Shown: positions 6,757 to 9,016 of the stretch, in pieces | Layout of the letters: each line of letters opens with the position of its first letter | Numbering within the stretch: the stretch's first letter is position 1 | NCBI GenBank assembly: GCA_039812985.1 | Contig: JBDHUL010000035.1 | Span: 1-9,016 of the forward strand | Origin: JAPUDS01 sp039812985 | Lineage (GTDB): Bacteria; Patescibacteriota; Saccharimonadia; Saccharimonadales; Saccharimonadaceae | Length of the DNA stretch: 9,016 nucleotides | Direction: 5' to 3' | Notes under the pieces: model-generated | Seen by the model: only the letters and a program-made list of their open reading frames with translations | Told to the model about the DNA's origin: nothing | The model's database searches: none | Made by a program: the position numbers and the translations under genes

Positions 6757-8082
6757 ATGCAAGAAACAGCGGCTCGCGTCCTCATTGGCGATTCACTCGG
6801 GTTTCATATTTTTTTTGTCATGATAGGAATCGGGCTACCGCTGCTTATCAGTTTGTTTGAGTTGTTTGCCCTTCGCCGAAACGACGCAAAGTTGCTGGCA
6901 GAAGTCCGCCGCTGGACAATTGCCGCCGCTGTTTTTGTCGTCACTGGCATCGTGTCAGGCACGCTCATCGCCGTACAAATGGCTCTCGTCTGGCCGCAGT
7001 TCATGTCCATTACCAGCCGCGTCGTTGGGCCAGCCTTTATGTTCGAAGGGTACTTTTTCCTGCTTGAAGCAGCCTTTTTATCGTGGTATGTGCTGAGCTG
7101 GGGGCGCATAAAAGGGTATGCACACTGGTTTATAGGCCTCGGAACCGTCATCGGGTCGCTCGGTTCGGCCGTTGTTATCACGCTCGTCAATGCCTGGATG
7201 AATCAGCCGACGGGATTTCGCTGGGAACAGGGCATGCCGGTCAATGTTAACCTTCCAGCCGCGCTGTTTACGTCAACAAGTTTCGTGACCGTGTTTCACT
7301 CCATACTTTCGTACCTTACTACTGTCGCCCTTGTCGTTGGCGGCCTGTACGCCATACGCTATATGCGGCATAAAAAAACCTCTGACCGCTCAACTGCCCG
7401 ATATCTTGCACTTAGACTAGCAGCGGTCGGTCTCTTCATGGGCGGTCTCACGGCGGTTTTTGGCGACCTCTCAGCGAAAAATCTCGCCGCCGTCAATCCG
7501 CAAAAACTTGCTGCCTATGAATTGCAAATAAACACCGAACGAAACGCCGCTTTTCGAGTGGGAGGTGAGTACAACGAATCGACCGGACGTGCCGAAGGCG
7601 CCGTTGAAATCCCATCGCTGCTTAGTTTTCTTGCCACTGGTTCGGCGAGCGGGGAAGTCGAGGGGCTAAACGAGACGCCGCGCGAACTCTGGCCGCCACT
7701 CGTCACCCACCTCTTATTTGATATAAAAATGTTTACTGCCATCCTCACTCTCGTTCTACCTCTAGGCCTCCTTGCCCTCGAGTGGCCACGACTGCGACGC
7801 TTTAAAATGCTCCGAAACATCGCTTGGAGGCTCCTACCGGTCGCGGGTGTAGCGGCATTTGTCACTGTTGAGCTGGGGTGGGTTATGGCCGAGCTTGGGC
7901 GGCAGCCATTTGCCATATATGGGATACTGCTGACCAAAAACGCTTTCACCCAAAATCCACACATCCTTGCGTTCGGCTACGCCTTTCCTATACTATTCGT
8001 TCTGCTGACGATCGCTACCGGCGTTGCCCTCCCGGCCGCACTAAAGCACGCTCGTAAAAAGGAAGAAAGAGGTACTGTATGA
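6757..8082 (+). CDS. cydA: Cytochrome bd-type quinol oxidase subunit I
   Basis: This is a 441-residue integral membrane subunit that carries the haems and oxidises quinol to reduce O2 to water. Key residues are visible: His17 in SLGFHIFF (N-terminal haem ligand), Glu97 and Glu104 in FEGYFFLLEAAF (haem d/b595 and proton path), His181 in VTVFHSIL and Met377 in WVMAELGRQP (haem b558 ligands), and the GRQP signature at 381-384. Lys250 and Glu255 in KLAAYE match the quinol-site pair of the E. coli Q-loop. The Q-loop is of the short type, giving a length below the roughly 520 residues of E. coli CydA. About nine hydrophobic segments are present. The ATG at 6757 has a modest AGGT 7 bases upstream, and homology begins immediately after. 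The stop overlaps the next gene as ATGA. No cydDC assembly genes or cydX are in the window. Confidence 0.93.
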   Translation: MQETAARVLIGDSLGFHIFFVMIGIGLPLLISLFELFALRRNDAKLLAEVRRWTIAAAVFVVTGIVSGTLIAVQMALVWPQFMSITSRVVGPAFMFEGYFFLLEAAFLSWYVLSWGRIKGYAHWFIGLGTVIGSLGSAVVITLVNAWMNQPTGFRWEQGMPVNVNLPAALFTSTSFVTVFHSILSYLTTVALVVGGLYAIRYMRHKKTSDRSTARYLALRLAAVGLFMGGLTAVFGDLSAKNLAAVNPQKLAAYELQINTERNAAFRVGGEYNESTGRAEGAVEIPSLLSFLATGSASGEVEGLNETPRELWPPLVTHLLFDIKMFTAILTLVLPLGLLALEWPRLRRFKMLRNIAWRLLPVAGVAAFVTVELGWVMAELGRQPFAIYGILLTKNAFTQNPHILAFGYAFPILFVLLTIATGVALPAALKHARKKEERGTV

Positions 8083-8600
8083 CCGAACTCCTCTACGGGT
8101 TGCTCATCACGCTTCTTGTTCTTTACGCAGTCGGCTTCGGATATGAAACGATCATGAGCTTTTGGCGGCTTAGCTCTACCAAAACAGAACTATACCCTTC
8201 GGCGTCCTGGGAGATTATCCATACCACGCTCGTCCTTGCATTTGCCACCTTTATGGTGACGCATGGACCAGTACTCCCAGACCTCGCACCGCTCATCATG
8301 ACGCCGTTTCTCATCGCTGTAGCTGGTTTTTTCCTCCGCGGAGCACTTCAGTTACTGATATTTTTTCAACGGGAAAAGACAACAACCCATACATGGGCCG
8401 ACTGGGCGTTCGCCGTATGCCACCTCGTCATACTCGTGCCATTTCTCTATGCTACCGTCGTAACTACAACGTACCTCGTGACCCATACAGCCGAAGTCCT
8501 CACCGACATGCTCGTTTGGTTTATACCTGGTCTACTTGTCGGAATAGCCATCAATCTCATACCTATAGTGTATGTCCTCAAAAACAAACACTACCTATAG
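8079..8600 (+). CDS. cydB: Half-length CydB-like subunit II of the bd oxidase
   Basis: This 173-residue, very hydrophobic protein has about five membrane helices (near 5-27, 45-63, 70-97, 108-133 and 143-167). Its position, overlapping cydA as ATGA with AGAGG 6 bases upstream of its ATG, is that of cydB. The N-terminal pattern fits CydB: a first helix ending AVGFGYETIMSFW (compare the CydB GFDMG region), then SASWEIIHTTLVLAF (compare HWDGNQVW) and GFFLRGALQLL (compare SLFFRPVG). Normal CydB is about 340-380 residues with two four-helix bundles; here only the first bundle plus one helix exists. The protein ends in a positive tail VLKNKHYL and a clean TAG, and the sequence after the stop does not continue the family, so this looks like a true short form rather than a recent frameshift. 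Similarity is by eye and weak; a different small membrane partner of CydA remains possible. Confidence 0.65.
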   Translation: MTELLYGLLITLLVLYAVGFGYETIMSFWRLSSTKTELYPSASWEIIHTTLVLAFATFMVTHGPVLPDLAPLIMTPFLIAVAGFFLRGALQLLIFFQREKTTTHTWADWAFAVCHLVILVPFLYATVVTTTYLVTHTAEVLTDMLVWFIPGLLVGIAINLIPIVYVLKNKHYL

Positions 8601-8610
8601 CGTTTTTGAG
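8577..8610. terminator. Inverted repeat between convergent cydB and channel gene
   Basis: CTCAAAAAC (8577-8585) and GTTTTTGAG (8602-8610) form a perfect 9-bp stem with a 16-base loop. It spans the cydB stop codon, in the 19-base gap before the convergent gene's stop. The stem is AT-rich and no clean T tract follows on either strand, so it is at best a weak bidirectional terminator. Confidence 0.35.
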
Positions 8611-8619
8611 ATTCATTCG

Positions 8620-9016
8620 TTATTTTGGGGTAACTCGCACGGCGCGTTTGAATCGCTTGTCGGCCGTACTGTCGGCCATATGCACCATAGGGGGACGAGC
8701 GAGCAGTCGAGCACTTTTCGGCTTGTCGTCGTCGAGACTTTTAACAGACTCAAAAAAGTATTCTTCAATAAGCCATTCTCGCCCCGGCGGTGTCTGACCC
8801 GTCACAGTCAGGTGCCAGGTGTCATCCGTCCAAGCCTCGATGTGCTCGATAACAAGTGGGCGTGCGAGCATGGTTTTTCCCGTCGGCATAGTTTCAATGA
8901 GTCGCTCTATGGCGGCGCGTCCTTTGTCCTTATCGCGCAAGAACACCTCGACCGCCATTGTCCGGACTCCCTTCGGCGTCACTCGTACTGCCGTGATATG
9001 TTGGTTGTGTATCCAG
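8620..9016 (-). CDS. MscS-family mechanosensitive channel, C-terminal part (runs off the window)
   Basis: The frame is open from the window edge to a TAA at 8622-8620, so only the last ~131 residues are present and the start lies beyond 9016. The visible sequence fits the cytoplasmic part of MscS-like channels: an N-proximal IHNQHITAVRV resembling the IPNGxIT end of the beta domain, then VRTMAVEVFLRDKDKGRAAIERLIE and a second beta segment, EAWTDDTWHLTVTGQ, with PPGREWLIEEYFFESV after it. This is the usual alpha/beta order of the MscS C-terminal domain. A GTG at 8982 could be read as a start, but the frame continues upstream with compatible sequence. The gene is convergent with cydB and 19 bases away. 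Such channels release solutes upon osmotic downshift. The membrane helices are outside the window, so the call rests on the C-terminal pattern alone. Confidence 0.55.
   Translation of the reverse strand, partial: WIHNQHITAVRVTPKGVRTMAVEVFLRDKDKGRAAIERLIETMPTGKTMLARPLVIEHIEAWTDDTWHLTVTGQTPPGREWLIEEYFFESVKSLDDDKPKSARLLARPPMVHMADSTADKRFKRAVRVTPK

Noticed and set aside
6703..6762. N-terminal extension of ndh from a TTG at 6762
   Set aside because: It would run across the divergent promoter and into cydA; the FAD fold begins shortly after the ATGs at 6705-6696.
7515..7964. 149-codon open frame on the minus strand
   Set aside because: It is antisense to cydA across the Q-loop and GRQP region, and its Ser/Arg-rich product is typical of an antisense shadow.
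8601..8797. Missing second half of CydB in another frame after the stop
   Set aside because: The plus-strand frame continuing to 8797 is Arg/Ser-rich and not hydrophobic, and the region codes on the minus strand for the MscS-like protein. No remnant of a second helix bundle is seen.
1..9016. Mobile elements, CRISPR arrays, tRNA or rRNA genes
   Set aside because: I saw no transposase, spaced repeats, cloverleaf or rRNA segments; apart from the short left-edge repeat, the window is densely packed with metabolic genes.

Overview
The window looks bacterial: it has a bL33 ribosomal protein gene, Shine-Dalgarno sites, sigma70-type boxes and TGA used as a true stop in four genes, which rules out codes that reassign TGA. 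Compact packing, overlapping genes, a Cys-free bL33, a very small respiratory chain and a GT4/GH57/GH15 glycogen cluster suggest a reduced-genome lineage, possibly Patescibacteria (Saccharibacteria-like). That placement is an inference; no marker here proves it.

Layout. Positions 1-137 are non-coding and hold a perfect 11-bp direct repeat plus the rpmG promoter. rpmG (bL33) lies at 138-344 (+). A strong hairpin at 361-403 separates it from a convergent minus-strand cluster. Read in its own direction, that cluster is: a GT4 glycosyltransferase of glycogen-synthase type (5412-4228), a GH57 alpha-amylase-type enzyme (4235-3018), a GH15 glucoamylase-type enzyme (3025-1097) and an unrecognised 228-residue protein (1100-414). 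Consecutive genes overlap by 8, 8 and 4 bases, so this is very probably one translationally coupled operon for making and degrading an intracellular alpha-glucan. Just upstream on the same strand is an NDH-2-type NADH:quinone oxidoreductase (6702-5470). It is divergent from cydA (6757-8082, +), which overlaps by 4 bases a short cydB-like gene (8079-8600, +). The window ends in the C-terminal part of a minus-strand gene that looks like an MscS-family mechanosensitive channel (8620 to the edge).

How they work together. GT4, GH57 and GH15 would store glucose as a glucan and release it again. NDH-2 and the bd-type oxidase would pass electrons from NADH through a quinone to oxygen. This forms a two-enzyme chain that regenerates NAD+ and removes oxygen, with no complex I or haem-copper oxidase visible here.

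The most unusual item is the cydB-like gene. It encodes only 173 residues with about five membrane helices, roughly half of a normal CydB, yet the frame is intact and it sits exactly where cydB belongs. Other points of interest are apparently leaderless or near-leaderless starts (rpmG, ndh), a palindromic ATTATAAT that supplies a -10 to both divergent respiratory genes, a PhoB-like direct repeat at the left edge, and the unknown last gene of the glucan operon.
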